Position numbers and translations under genes: made by a program | The notes under the pieces: model-generated | What the model saw: the letters and a program-made list of their open reading frames with translations, nothing else | Databases searched by the model: none | Told to the model about the DNA's origin: nothing | Assembly: GCA_011009095.1 (NCBI GenBank) | Contig: VTPC01091301.1 | Coordinates: forward strand, 22,425 to 86,424 | Origin: Ignelater luminosus | Lineage: Eukaryota; Arthropoda; Insecta; Coleoptera; Elateridae | DNA: 64,000 nucleotides | Direction: 5' to 3' | In this document: in pieces, positions 24,889 to 35,996 of the stretch | Layout: each line of letters starts with the position of its first letter | Position numbering within the stretch: position 1 is the first letter of the stretch

Positions 24889-26239
24889 GTAAAATGTAAT
24901 AATAATTAAGTTTACGGTATTATTTTATGTGTTCGCATGCGTATATACACCTAATATAACAAATTTTATTTCGATGTGATTTACTATTTTTTAATAATTC
25001 CACTTGATAATTTTAATTTTTAAAATTGCAAATTTCAATAAAGAATGCTGTCAGAGATATTTTTAATTTTCTTAAAGGTCAGTAATATCTCGTTTTGGAA
25101 ACGGAAATCATAAATACATGTTTTTGTAATTGTACATTATATACATACAGGTGTTAAAAGAATGCATTTATAAATATTAACAATAATTTCGGATCTTTTC
25201 CGGGTTTCAATATTCATTGTATGAAAGGCAATTAGAAACCGACCATTTATGTAACTTTATTATATTTTCTGACTAACGAGACTACCCATTATCGTGTACT
25301 ATACACGTTGGTAATTATACTGAGAATTGTTGAAAGTTGCAGCTTAATTACAATATTAACCAAAAAAAAAGATTAATAACAATAAAATGTAATTTCCAAG
25401 ATATTAATAATTATTTTGAAGGTGTATAATGGAATTTATATTTTATGCATTAGCCATATGTGTTGCTGTTTTGTGTGTGTGTGTCTTTTAATATTTAATG
25501 CCCAGCTGCATGCTGTAATAATGCAGATTTTACTTTCTCTTGTGGGGGTGTAAACAGCAGACATTATTGTTCATCATTTAAATTCCTAGAAGTCTCGAGT
25601 CCCCGACACAAAAAAATTCTTGTGTGCATTGATATGTGAATGAGATAAAAATGTTATTGTTTCTGCAATAGAATAACAATTAGAGATAATTAATAAATTG
25701 CGTTATTTGTCTTTTATGTGGAAGTGACGGTTGGAGAATTCATATCGATTCTAGAACCGTCGTATATTGTTTATTATTGTTGTTGGATTGCATTCGAAGA
25801 GAAAGAACGGCGACTAACAAGCGGAACGGAAAAATGAACGACAGGCAAAAGTAAACAACTCACAATTCGATTAGAAATTTTGAAAAAAACTGAACAAATA
25901 TTGCACGAAAACAAATTCTTGTAGATAGAGTTTTCACAATTTCTAATTCCTGAAAAGGGACTTAATTGGACATAATTCGCTAGTCCGGACCAGTAGTGAT
26001 ATCTTAAAAAATGTCATTTTTCAGGAGAGCTTGATAAAAATATCCAAACAGAAAACCGGCATAAGAAATTTATATATCAACCCCAAATTTGGAACGCATG
26101 GTCACTTAGGGCTCTGTTGCAATTTCTTGAAGGATTTTTCGTTGTGATTGTAATGTAACAAAATTTTATGATGTGACTCTTCTGACCTGAAAGCAGAAAA
26201 ATATTTTTGAGATAGATATGATTTTAAATATGGCCTAAC

Positions 26240-26602
26240 TTCGAAACAATCCATTCAACCGCTTCGAAAAGCCTTTGGGGATAAAGCACCTTCCAATCCA
26301 AAAGTTTATATCCAGTTTGCTGAATTCAGTCGTGGCCGTACTACTCTAAGGGATGAGTCCCGTGACGGACATCCATAAACATCTGTTGTTGCAGATGATA
26401 GAATCATCCCTCGGCATCGACATGAAACAAATACATACAATATTGCATGAACATTTAAATTTGGAGAAAGCTTTGCGCTTGATGCATTCCCCACGGCTTG
26501 AGTAATGCTCAAAAACGAAGTCGTGTGGAATAGTGTACAGTAATGCTCAAAACGACATTATTACAGGTGATGAAACTTGGATCTATTCATGCTAACCTGA
26601 AA
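26240..26602 (+). mobile_element. Mariner transposase, N-terminal part (left half of a split copy)
   Basis: Read on the plus strand with a few stops: KAFGDKAPSNPKVYIQFAEF, then SRGRTTLRDESRDGHP, which is the end of the mariner DNA-binding region (GD-AP---V--W-AEFKRGRTS--D-PR-GRP). The first catalytic aspartate follows near 26566 in GDETWIYS. The reading breaks off at CCTGAAA (26596-26602) and resumes at the second CCTGAAA at 33352, on the far side of a 6.7-kb insertion. Sequence between the GRP block and GDETWIYS is shortened. The copy is dead. Confidence 0.8.
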
Positions 26603-26733
26603 CGGTACAACTTCCATATACCCGCCTATCCCGGATTGGGTCAGTTGAGGTGTCGTACTGTCAGGTTTGTCGAGAAGGTCACGGGGGTGCTGAGTTTAGG
26701 TGTCGGAGGTGCCACTATTTAACATGCAGTTAG

Positions 26734-26744
26734 CTAACCTAACC
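26734..26744. repeat. CCTAA (TTAGG) tract, segment 1
   Basis: CTAACCTAACC stands directly between the left inverted end and the poly(A) end (T-run on this strand) of a minus-strand LINE. It is the leftmost remnant of the split array. Confidence 0.7.
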
Positions 26745-29700
26745 TTTTTTTTTGTGTGGTCGGGGAAAAAAAGCCCGTGCTTCCAGGTGTCTGTCGTACA
26801 GATTGCGGGGTGAGCAACAACAAATGACGTAGTCATCTTTCGCCGTGGTACCCCGTGAGCATTTCCTCACGGCGGGGTTTTGTGCGAGGGCTAGATGTTA
26901 TGCACCTCTACTACTTAAACCATTGTGTTATAATTATTTAGGGAAGGGTGGTCTACTGTGAGACATGTTCCACTGTGAGACAAATGATTTCTTCCATTAT
27001 TTTGAAAACTAAGTTGGTGTTGCTACCTTGCGCGAAACTCATGTACTACCCCACCATACGATGCCAAGATGGCTGACTTGTAGAGCGGCAGTCAGAGCGT
27101 GTTTACCTTGATTTTATGTTTTTTGGATAATAATAATTAATAATTATGTTTCAAATTATTTAGTATTTTTTCCGATAATGGCTCGAAGTAGAAAAAGAAA
27201 ATCTGATAAAGGAATATTTAGTGAAGATCAAATGAAAGAGGCTGTAAAGCAGGTTGTTGAAAAAGGCAAAAGTGTCAGAGGAGTGGCTAAGGACACTTGC
27301 CAGGTATGTAAAAAAATACCGAAACCTGGGGGACAACATGAAGTTCACCCTGAAGGCAGGTGTTTACAAATGTAGAGGAGAAAGAATTGGAAGATTTTAT
27401 CTTGGAATCTTCAAAAATGTGCTTTGGCCTAACCATGCGGAACCTAAGAAAAATAGCATATGAGACGGCTGTAAAGAATAATCTACGAATGCCAGATGCC
27501 TGGGTTTCCAAAGGAATTGCTGGTAAGGAATGGACTTTTGGATTCATGAAGCGCCATCCTCATCTTAGTTTGCGAAACCCTGAAGCTTGTTTCTTATCAA
27601 GAGCTAAAGCTTTCAATAAACACAATGTTAACACCTTCTTTGATACTCTCAATACGGCAATGATGAGGAATCCTTCTTTTGGAGATGGATCAAGAGTCTT
27701 TAACTTAGACGAGACAGGACTACAACTGTTCTGTCTCCCAAGAGGGTAATTGCGCAGAAAGGCTGCAAGCAAGTCAGCTTGGTTACAAGTGCTGAGAGAG
27801 GCCAGCTTGTCACAGCCTACAATATTATTTGTGCACGAGGCTATGCTCTTCCCCCTGTTATGGTATTTCCTCGAGTCCATTTTAAGGAGCACATGCTTCG
27901 AGGAGCACCAAGGGCACGATCGGCTAAGCCGATCCAAGTCGCTGGATAAACTCCAGTCTGTTTGTCTCAGTTATGGAACATTTTATTAGAGAGACTTGTT
28001 CTACAAAAGAAAACCCAACGCCCCTAATCATGGACAACCATCCCTCTCAAGGTATATTACAATACTTCAGTGGATCAGTAGATGAAAGACCATCTGGGAA
28101 CTCCAATGTTCATTTATGACACTTCAGTGCGTCGGTGTAACATTTGAGAGAGCCATGACTCCAACTAATATCTTGGCAAGCTTCAGGAGGACAGGAATGT
28201 CTTCACTGATACTGACTTTTTACCTAGCTCTGTGAGTGACCGGCTAATGCCTACCATCCTAAACACTACTGTAGGAGTAGACTTAATGTTTGCCACAGTA
28301 GAGAGTTCCAGCACAAATAAGGAATTAATAAAGCTTGATGAAAACACTGATTTCATTAGTCCTAAGGAATTTATTGGATACCCAAAGGCAAAGCCCCGGA
28401 GAGAGAACCCAAATAAAAGGAGAAGAGTAGTTTTATGCATTGTTTGCAGCATTAAAATATGAATTAATAAATAAAATTAAAAATTTGTGTCTCACCGTGG
28501 ACCACCCTTCCCTATATATTAATTAATTTTCTCTTTCTTTTGTCTGTATAATCTTTCTAATCATTTCATGTATTATCTTCCAATCTTCTTCATTATCTGT
28601 CATTATATCAGTGATGTTGTCGGGGTCATTCTTCTTAATCTTTCATTTGTCTCATCTCTAAATTGTTTCCATTTCATACAATGAAAAATAGCATGTTCTG
28701 GATTATCTCTTACATGACATGATACACATCTATCATCATCTGTTTTTTAATTCTTAATAGATATAAACCAAAACTCCCATGTCCTGTGAGAAATTGGGTT
28801 AACCAGTAGTCAATTTCTCCATGTTTTCTTTGTGTCCAAGAATTAATACTTTTTAACAATCTCGTGGTCTACATTGCCTTGTCATCATTTGTTTCCCATA
28901 TTGATTACCATTTATTAAGAACGACATTAATAATTTCTTTTTTTCTCTCTATGCCATCTCTAATTATTCTGCTTCTTTGTTCTATCATTAGATCGATAGG
29001 TAGAATATTTGATATAACTTGTACTGCAGGTGTTGATATTGTTACATAGACTGAAGCTATTGCACAGCACATCTTTCTTTGTGTTTTTTCAAGCATGGTT
29101 TTATATTTTTTAAATTTAAGACAGTTCTCCCACACTGAAGAAGCATATAAAATAACCTGACAGATAACTTTTCTTTTTGATGCCTTAGGTCCGTTTACTC
29201 TTGGCATAATTTTAGTTAATGCTATTATAGATTTTTTGGCTTTCTCTGTAATGTAGCTGACGTGTTGTGTCATTCTAGAATTCCGGTCAAAGTATACTCC
29301 CAAGTATTTAATTTTTTGTTTATTTTCAATTATATTTCCCTGAAATTCCATTTCTAAATTTTTTAATCTATTACGTCCATAAAGTATCCCCATTTCTGTT
29401 TTATTTGCTGAAATTTCTAATTTCTTTCTTTTAACCTCTGTGAATATTCTTTGTAATGACATCTCGGCCCTATTTTTTATTTCTTCAGCAGAGTATCCAG
29501 TTACGATTAACGCAATATCATCTGCGTAACAAGATATTTCACTTTTATCTGGTAATTTTGTCTCTGCTATGCCGTCAAAATATATATTTATAAAATTGAA
29601 CCCAGTATGGATCCTTGTGGAACTCCGCAGATTATCTGATATTTCTCTCCATTTGATAATATCAATTTCCTATTATTTAAATAGTCGGTTATAATGTTAT

Positions 29701-30712
29701 GTATATAAGGGCTTATTCCCTTCTTTATTATTTCATTCATAATGCCCTCCCATCTGGCAGTATTAAAGGCATTTTTTATATCTATGGTTAATAGAATACA
29801 AAATTTTCTGTTTTTAGTTGCTTTTGCTTTTATTATTTTTATTTTGTCGATAATTTTATTCATCGGATGAATTATTGATTTTTCTTTTCTAAAATCAAAT
29901 TGTTTATTCGAGATATCTCCATTTTCTGCCAATTCTATCTTTAATCTGTTCAAGATTAATGCCTCTAAGATCCTTTGTAGACAGTCAATGAAACAAATTG
30001 GTGTATACTTCTTATTTTGTACATCTTTAGGGATGAGGGCTATTTTTGCTAATTTTCCGTTTTCTAGGCGTTTGTTAAATATGTTTAAAATCATTTCTTT
30101 ATTTGTTTCTATTGCGAGTCTGGTAATCACAGGGGTTAATCCGTTTGGGCCAGGTGTCTTATTTTTTTTGTTCGTTTGATTATTGTATTTAATTCTTCTA
30201 TACTAAATTCGTTTCTTTTTGGACCATCTCTTATGTTATGTATCACTTGTTCGCATTAAGGAAACAGTTCATTAACCACCATTTTTTCTTCATCTTCTTT
30301 TAATGTTATTTTTGGCATTAGGTCCAGCTTTATTTTGTATGCACTCCCCCCCCCCCAAAAAAAAATTTTGATTTAATTCCAATTCTTTTGTTTTTCTAAT
30401 CCTGTTTTTTCTAACCTGCACTTCTTCTATGTCTATGCTCCTCTTCATTTCTCTTACTATCTCAGCATATGTGCTTCTTTCATTCTTTGGTTTAACTATT
30501 ATTTTTTCTTGTATTTTGTATCCATTATTTCGTTCCTTAGTATGCCATTCGTTTGTCATTTTACGTTGTTCATTTATCAGTAATTCATATTTCTTTACAT
30601 GTATGTCAAAACTAAACTTTTTCTAAAAACAATTTCTAATATTCTCCTGATGTATTGAACGTTGTGGTTATTTGTGCAGAAGACAACCATATTTTTATTA
30701 TCATTTGTATTG
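26745..30712 (-). mobile_element. R1/TRAS-like LINE (copy B), interrupted by a pogo element
   Basis: Minus-strand order: an ORF1-like remnant at 30620-30290 (TYAEIVREMKRSIDIEEVQV); reverse transcriptase 30130-29588 with LAKIALIPKD, FRKEKSIIHPMNKI, motif A LLTIDIKNAFNTARW and motif B CGVPQGSILGSIL; motif C CYADDIALI near 29510; thumb and C-terminus 29462-28905 with KIKYLGVYFDRNSRMT. A Cys/His knuckle near 28720 follows (CVSCHVRDNPEHAIFHC). This layout is that of the R1 group, which includes the telomere-targeting TRAS and SART elements. The 3' UTR continues left of the pogo insertion and ends in a poly(A) tract (T-run 26745-26753) against a CCTAA unit. The endonuclease is missing, an internal deletion. 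Confidence 0.8.
26941..28512 (+). mobile_element. Pogo/Tigger-type DNA transposon, whole in extent but dead
   Basis: Inverted ends GGGAAGGGTGGTCTACTGTG and its partner CACCGTGGACCACCCTTCCC are flanked by TA (26939-26940 and 28513-28514). The outer TGTGAGACA motif repeats just inside the left end. Coding starts at 27178 with MARSRKRKSDKGIFSEDQMK, a helix-turn-helix start (MKEAVKQVVEKGKSVRGVAK). A frame change follows at about 27300-27360, then 27360-27749 holds ELEDFILESSKMCFGLTMRN, GKEWTFGFMKRHPHLSLRNP and VFNLDETGLQ with the first catalytic D. The later DDE region is frameshifted, and the stretch around MDNHPS is followed by a deletion before TPTNILASFRRTGMSS. It sits in the 3' UTR of a LINE, so it is younger than that LINE. 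Confidence 0.9.
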
Positions 30713-30772
30713 GTAACCTAACCCAACCTAACCTAACCTAACCTAACCTAACTTAACCTAACCTGACCTAAC
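30713..30772. repeat. CCTAA (TTAGG) tract, segment 2
   Basis: About 60 bases of nearly perfect ACCTA units, with a few changed to ACCCA, ACTTA or ACCTG. It lies between the 5' end of LINE copy B and the poly(A) end of copy A. Confidence 0.9.
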
Positions 30773-33105
30773 TTTATTTTATTTTTTTTAAGAGTGACCG
30801 GAGAAAATTTGCTACGCCAGACATTTTGGTACCCGCACATCAATGTAATGTGGAGTTGGCAGACTCGCTAAGGACTCCTGTCCACGATACCGTGGTTTCC
30901 CTCCGTCGCGGGACCGCGCTAACATTACTTCGCGACGGGGATTTAATATATATTATGCACCATCCTAGTTGTTATTGCCATTATGTGTAGTTGTTTCTTA
31001 TTTTACTCTTCCCTTTGCCGTATTTGGTCTTGTAGTTCGTCCTTTTCTTAGTTACAGATCACATGCTGTATGAATCTGGCTATTTCCTTCCAGTTTGTCT
31101 TAAATTGCAGCATTACCGATATTAAGTTCTGCGGAGTTATATTTATTTCTATGTTTTGTTCTGTTACTTGTCTTTGCTTTCCCCATTCTCCACATTCGAA
31201 AATTGTATGTTGGGCGTCATCTGTTCTTTGGCAGTACCTGCAATTGTCCGCGCCTGTCTTCTTAAATTTCTTTAGATATTTCTGAGAACACCCATTTTCC
31301 GCGAACGCTTGCCTCAGGTAATAGTTTATTTCCACTCATTTTTCGTTAGTCTACATTTTTACTTCTAGTATTAATATCCTTGTCTATTTTGATATTTCTG
31401 TATGAGTATCCTATCTTCGTTGCCATTCTTCCATTAGCTCTTCTTTTATAACTTTTATTTTCTTCTCTCTTACTGTAAATCCTGCTTCTTTCCTCCGCTT
31501 GCAGATCTACAGGCATGGTGTCTGCAAGTACTGGTACAGCTTCTGTGGGTGCTGTTCTATAAGCGCTGCATATTCGTAACGGCAGTCTTTTTTTGTATTT
31601 TTGTCATCATTTCTTTATAGTTTTCCTTTTTTAAGATGTCCCTCCATACTAATGTTACTACTGCGGCTGTTTTTCGTTTGCCGGCACTGAGCCCCCCACG
31701 TTCGCCATGAGTCTGCTAAGTACTGTTGTTCTTTCGGCTTTTCTGGCGGTATTTTTGATATGCTCCGTCAGCCTCAATGTTGTGGTCAAAAGATATGCCG
31801 AAGTATTTTAGTACTTTCGTGCTTCTTATCACCGTGTCTTCAATTTCTGTTGTAATATTTCTCAGCCACCTCTCCTTGCCACCAGTAGTACTGTTTCCGT
31901 CTTCTCCATGGCAAGTTGGAATTTTTCTCTCTTACCCGTTTTTTTTATTTTATTAATTGCGTCTCCTATTTCTATTTGTAACAGTTTCACTGTTTTTGCT
32001 CTAGCTATTAGTGCGATGATATCTGCGTATCCCAAAATTAGTACCCCTTGTGGGACTCCAAATGTTATCTGCATTTGTATTTCTTCGTCTTTCTGGAGTA
32101 TTCTGTCTTTCAAGTAACTCATTATAATTTTTATAATATAGGGTTCCACTTGCTTTTCTTGCATTTGTTCTATTATTTTTGCCCGCGGGACTGTGTTAAA
32201 GGCGTTTTTGATATCGAGAGTAACTAACCCACAGTACTCTTTTTGCTTGTAGTTTCCTTGGTTTTCCTATTCTGCCGTTTCGATTTTTTTTAAAAGCGTC
32301 CGCAGTTGATCATCTTTTTCTAAAGCTCGACCAGTCCGTCATTACTATGTCTTCCCTCACTCTTTCGCATATTATACCTTCATATGTTTTCCCAATTGTG
32401 TTTAGAAGACACAGGGGCTTATATTTTGTTGCTGTATTTTCTTGCTTCTTCGGTTTTTCCAACAGCACTAATTTTGCCAATTTTCAATTTTTTTTAAAAA
32501 ATACCTTTTTTTAGCAAGTCGTTTAAGAGTTGTACCATCATTTGCGGCTTTTTCTGTATTTTTCTTTTGATTATTTTTAGAGTTATGTTATCTGGCTCGG
32601 CTACCATTCCGTTTTTCATTCTACTTACCACTTTAACTCTTCCTCCGTGCTCATCGGTATGTTATTATTATTGACTTGGGGCATTTGCCATTCCTGTAGT
32701 TCATTTTTTCGGAAACAATTCTTCCGCTATTTTTAGTGCGTCGTTTCCTTTTGGTGCTAACGGCGATAGGATTTTCAACTTTTTACACGCATTTGGTTTT
32801 GACATAGTTTTTTCCATTTCTTTTCTTTTGCTTTCTGGATCATGTTTCTCAGCTTTTTTCTCTCTTCTTTATATTCTTCTATTACGTGTGCCTTTTGTTC
32901 AGTATTTACTTTGTTGTTTTTATTTGCCCTGCTCATGATTCTTCTTTTATGCTTTTATGCACTTCTCTCTTGCATCTTTTATTTCTTCATTCCACCAATA
33001 CATTTCTTTTTTATTCGTAGTGTTCCATTTAGAAAATGTTTTGTTGCCGGTATCTCTTATTATTTCTTCTTATTTCTCCTCCGTTAATCTATTCTTTTCG
33101 TTTAG
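30773..33105 (-). mobile_element. R1/TRAS-like LINE (copy A), internally deleted
   Basis: Minus-strand reading: weak coding from 33100, reverse transcriptase remnants at about 32640-32180, then 32164-31862. There VEPYIIKIIMSYLKDRILQ runs into FGVPQGVLILGYADIIALIA, so motif B (GVPQG) is joined almost directly to motif C (YADI in place of YADD), showing an internal loss. The C-terminus 31335-31048 has KFKKTGADNCRYCQRTDDAQ with HTIFEC, a CCHC knuckle as in R1-group elements. The 3' UTR has a GC-rich hairpin (CCCGTCGCGAAG with CTTCGCGACGGGG-like partner, near 30900-30940) and ends in an A-rich tail at 30791-30773 against TTAGG-type units. Its 5' end lies against a second CCTAA tract. Confidence 0.8.
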
Positions 33106-33215
33106 AACCTAACCTAACCTAACCTAACCTACCCTAGCCTCTAATCTAACCTCTAACCTAACCTCTCACCTAACCTAACCTAATCTAACTTAACCTCTAA
33201 CCTAACCTAACCTAA
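33106..33215. repeat. CCTAA (TTAGG) tract, segment 3
   Basis: About 110 bases of ACCTA units with variants such as ACCTCTA, ACCCTAGC and ATCTA. It is the largest and most degenerate part of the split array and lies between the 5' end of LINE copy A and the right inverted end of the host element. Confidence 0.9.
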
Positions 33216-33351
33216 ATGCTCACAGCGTTTAAACGGGGCTTCTTCGGCACCTAAACTCAGTACCCCCGTGCTCCTCTGAACAAGACTGACAATACGACAT
33301 GACACCTCAACTGACCTGGTCCATGGTAGGCGGGTATATGGAAATCCAGCC

Positions 33352-33640
33352 CCTGAAATTAAATGTCAATCAACTGTATGGGTGTCCTAAGATGAACCAA
33401 AACCACAAATCTCCGTTGAACTAAAAAAAAATAATGTGAAAAAAGAATTATTCTGCATCAGGACAGTTGAATATTTAAAGCAGCAAAACGTCCAATTAAT
33501 GTATCATTGTTCATCTAGCCCTGATCAATCACCAAATGGCTTTTTCTTATTTCCTCAAATCAAAAACAAAATGCGTTGTCAGCATGATTTACCAATATCT
33601 TCTTCTGGTGAATAAATTGCTTTACCAATTGGTTTGAGCG
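33352..33640 (+). mobile_element. Mariner transposase, C-terminal part (right half of the split copy)
   Basis: Translation from CCTGAAA gives PEIKCQSTVWVS, then VEYLKQQNVQLMYHCSSSPD and QSPNGFFLFPQIKNKMRCQH. This is the last third of a mariner transposase, with the final catalytic aspartate in SPDQSPN. It continues the left half that ends at 26602. The catalytic-core segment between PEIK and VEYL is shortened. The 3' end merges near 33640 into an R1/jockey-type LINE relic. Confidence 0.8.
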
Positions 33641-35210
33641 CATGCAAATATGTATAAGTCTTAACAAACTTAATCTTCCTATTTTTTGGAAAAGTGCCAA
33701 CATGATGTGTATTCATGAAGTAGGACGGCCGTTATACGACTCAACTAAAGAATTTAGACCTATTTACTTTTTGTCTTTCTTGCTTAAAACGCACAAACGC
33801 TAATGGACAGACGTATATTAGAAAAAGTGCACTGGTTACCCTACCCTTGCACCCTTCTCAACATGCCATCAACCAAAACAGCCCTTCATTTTCTGGTGCT
33901 CAGAATTCAGAAGGTGTTACACCAGACAGAGCTTTTTAAATATACGGAAAGTGTTTGATAACAGAATTTCCGACTCCATATGCATCTTCTTAATAGAACG
34001 AAATGCTCACTAATAGTAAGTCTTAATGAATTATCTGTTAAAGCGTCCATAAGTCGGGATTGTCCGCAGGAGGGATTCTCTCTCCGTCAGTATGATGTCT
34101 TGAGCTTGATGGGTTTCTACGTAGACTCAACAAAAAGAAACTGCTCATGCAGGGTTAAGCACATGATCTTTTAGCCCTTGTGACGGGAAAATTTCCTGCA
34201 ACTAGAAGTGAGTTGATGAAAAGGTTCTCAATATTATCCAAAATTCGGGTATAGAAAATGGATTGACTATTAATCCCAACATGGTCGATCTAGTTCTCTT
34301 CACCAATTAAAGGAGATTGAATGACACTTTAAAGCCCGCTTTCTGTTTAACGTCCCTCTACCGCAAACCAGAAGAGACATATATCTAGGAGTAATTCTGG
34401 ATGATGAGTTGTCTTAGAGAGGATATTAAAAGACAGTTACAAAAGGCTATGGCGCAGCTTGGAGCCTAAACCCTAGAGTGTCTTTACAGTGGTTATACAC
34501 GGTGGTAATCGGACGTTTTATGTTATACAAATCCCTTGTTTGGTGGCCTCCAATAAGAAACGGCTGGAATAGGTGCAAGCGTTCCCTAGCTTAGCCACCA
34601 CAAAAGCCGTACGTACCGTTCCTACCGCTACTCCTTAACTTACCGTCGCTGCATATTATGGTTGAGGCAGAGACGCAAAGAGATTCATACGAAATCTAGT
34701 TGGGAAAGGTGTATGAGAGTAGACACTCTCAGATTCTTAACCTTCTGATGATAAACTGAAACGACTACACTACACCTTCATAGAACCATACAGCCTCAGC
34801 ATACCCACTAGTGAACCCTGAATTCGGCTCCTCAAGGGCCAACTCCGAATAGCTTCGTTTGGTATTCAAACGGACCCAAAACCGGCGAAGGCACTGGGGC
34901 AGGAGTCTACGGATTCAAACCTAAAGCGGAACTTTTGTTCCCTGTAGGTAGAGATTACTTAAAATCAGCGCATTAGCATATGAACCGACAGCCACTTCAT
35001 CCATTATATTGTACCTGGCTGTAGAGTGTCACAAACAAAATTGGGTGGCTTCAGGTTTCAAGTCACTCTGACATAGAAGATAACGACAGGGCTGCCGCCT
35101 TGTCCAGCAAGGGTACTGCTGGCTTCTTCTCTAGACCAGAACTGACTTTAGATATCTCCTTCAGCTACCCCAACAGATTCATAACTGATATTTAGAGATT
35201 TCATTTCACG
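33641..35210 (+). mobile_element. R1/jockey-type LINE relic: reverse transcriptase and RNase H
   Basis: Plus-strand blocks in shifting frames: VGRPLYDSTKEFRPIYFLSF near 33720 (normally IPKPGR-Y---K-FRPISL-SF), then a segment with AFDN-like VFDNRISD near 33950, CPQEGFSL near 34055 (from CPQGGVLSPL), and IPCLVAS near 34530. The C-terminal part near 34570-34700 reads LNLPSLHIMVEAETQRDSYE. RNase H starts near 34880 with TGAGVYGFKPKAEL, and a HSDIEDNDRAAALSSKGTAG segment near 35060 recalls VPGHSGIEGNEKADELARKG. The FADD motif is not visible. The order RT then RNase H is that of R1, I and related LINEs. Every block is separated by stops or frameshifts. Confidence 0.75.
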
Positions 35211-35996
35211 GATTTAGAAACCATTCTGTTTTTTTCAGCCTTGATGTGGATAGGTTGTTGGAGATGCAACGCTCATGCGGTGGTGGGAGTTGATGGTGAT
35301 GTTGAGTAGATGATATTGTTGATGTCTTGGTGAATCTTGACAGGCGACGCTTGTAGGTGATGACTGGTTGGATCTTGTGGTGTTGGTGTTGCGACGACCA
35401 TAGCTGTGCTGGAGTGGTGGGTACTGAAGACAGGCCCTGAAGATAGCGTCGAATTATTAGGGTGATGAAGCGGATACTCGTATTGATAATGGTGGTATTA
35501 ACGGCACTCCGTGGAGTAAAGTGAGTTTGCAGCAGCAGAGGGGGGGGGGGAATGGTGATTGTTAAGTTGGAATATTGGTTCGTGGTTGGTTTAAACGGTT
35601 TTTTCAAAACCCGTAGTTCGCGTTACGAAAGGGTTTGGTAAAGATTAGGAGATTAGGAATTACGCAGGCGGCAACGGCTGGTGCAGGAATTTCCCTAAGG
35701 TGTGGAGTACAGGTCTGAGAAGCCCCAAGCTCAGAACCCGTAAGGGTTAGGTGATGCTCACGATCTGCCCCGGCCAAGGCAGACCGCTCTGAAGAAGCTA
35801 AGAAACAGAGGTGTATGGCATATAGCGCTGGCCCTACGCCCATTCTTAAACGCAGGATCATAGCAATTGTTGGCTGTGGGCGTCTGCAAATGGTGACTGA
35901 CGGCCGGCCCCGCTTGGCGTCTTTAGTATTGTTCACCATACCGGGCTTTATTGCACTGTCTGATTCTATGTCGACTGTCTCGCTACACACTCGATG
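35211..35996. other. Low-complexity stretch, no gene called
   Basis: The part from 35230 to 35600 is rich in GATG/GTTG triplets on this strand and contains a run of about 10 G near 35540. On the minus strand this gives a Thr/Ser/Pro-rich open frame of 133 codons, which I take as a product of low complexity. From 35610 to 35990 the sequence is more GC-balanced, with a weak minus frame of 128 codons and no domain I recognise. It may be LINE 3' UTR or part of the following relic. Confidence 0.5.

Larger units (their letters stand above)
22291..26239. other. AT-rich DNA with little recognisable content
   Basis: Nearly 4 kb without a convincing gene. The longest open frame (23446-23760, 104 codons) is hydrophobic, AT-biased and similar to nothing I know. 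A TC-rich simple tract lies at 24012-24029. Two sub-features are listed separately: a hAT-type end at about 23035, and a CpG-containing island with a splice-donor-like end at 24697-24888. I see nothing else. Confidence 0.55.
26603..33351. mobile_element. Inverted-repeat element carrying a TTAGG-type tract, swollen by later insertions
   Basis: The left end (about 26611-26725) and right end (about 33232-33343) are inverted copies of about 110 bases. Both read, inward, TTCCATATACCCGCC, GGTCAGTTGAGGTGTC, a CACGGGGG block and CTGAGTTTAGGTG. CCTGAAA flanks both ends (26596-26602 and 33352-33358), giving a 7-bp target duplication inside a mariner gene. Between the ends lies a CCTAA array that has been split by two LINEs and, inside one, a pogo element. 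Without these later insertions the element would be only a few hundred bases and non-coding. Family unknown: the duplication length suggests a hAT-like or other cut-and-paste group with 7-9 bp duplications. Confidence 0.65.

Noticed and set aside
30349-30367. Run of C followed by run of A as a functional signal
   Set aside because: Simple homopolymer expansion within a decayed LINE; could also be an assembly artefact.
35206-35607. 133-codon Pro/Thr/Ser-rich minus frame as a mucin-like gene
   Set aside because: Arises from GATG/GTTG-rich low-complexity DNA and a G run; no signal peptide or start context.
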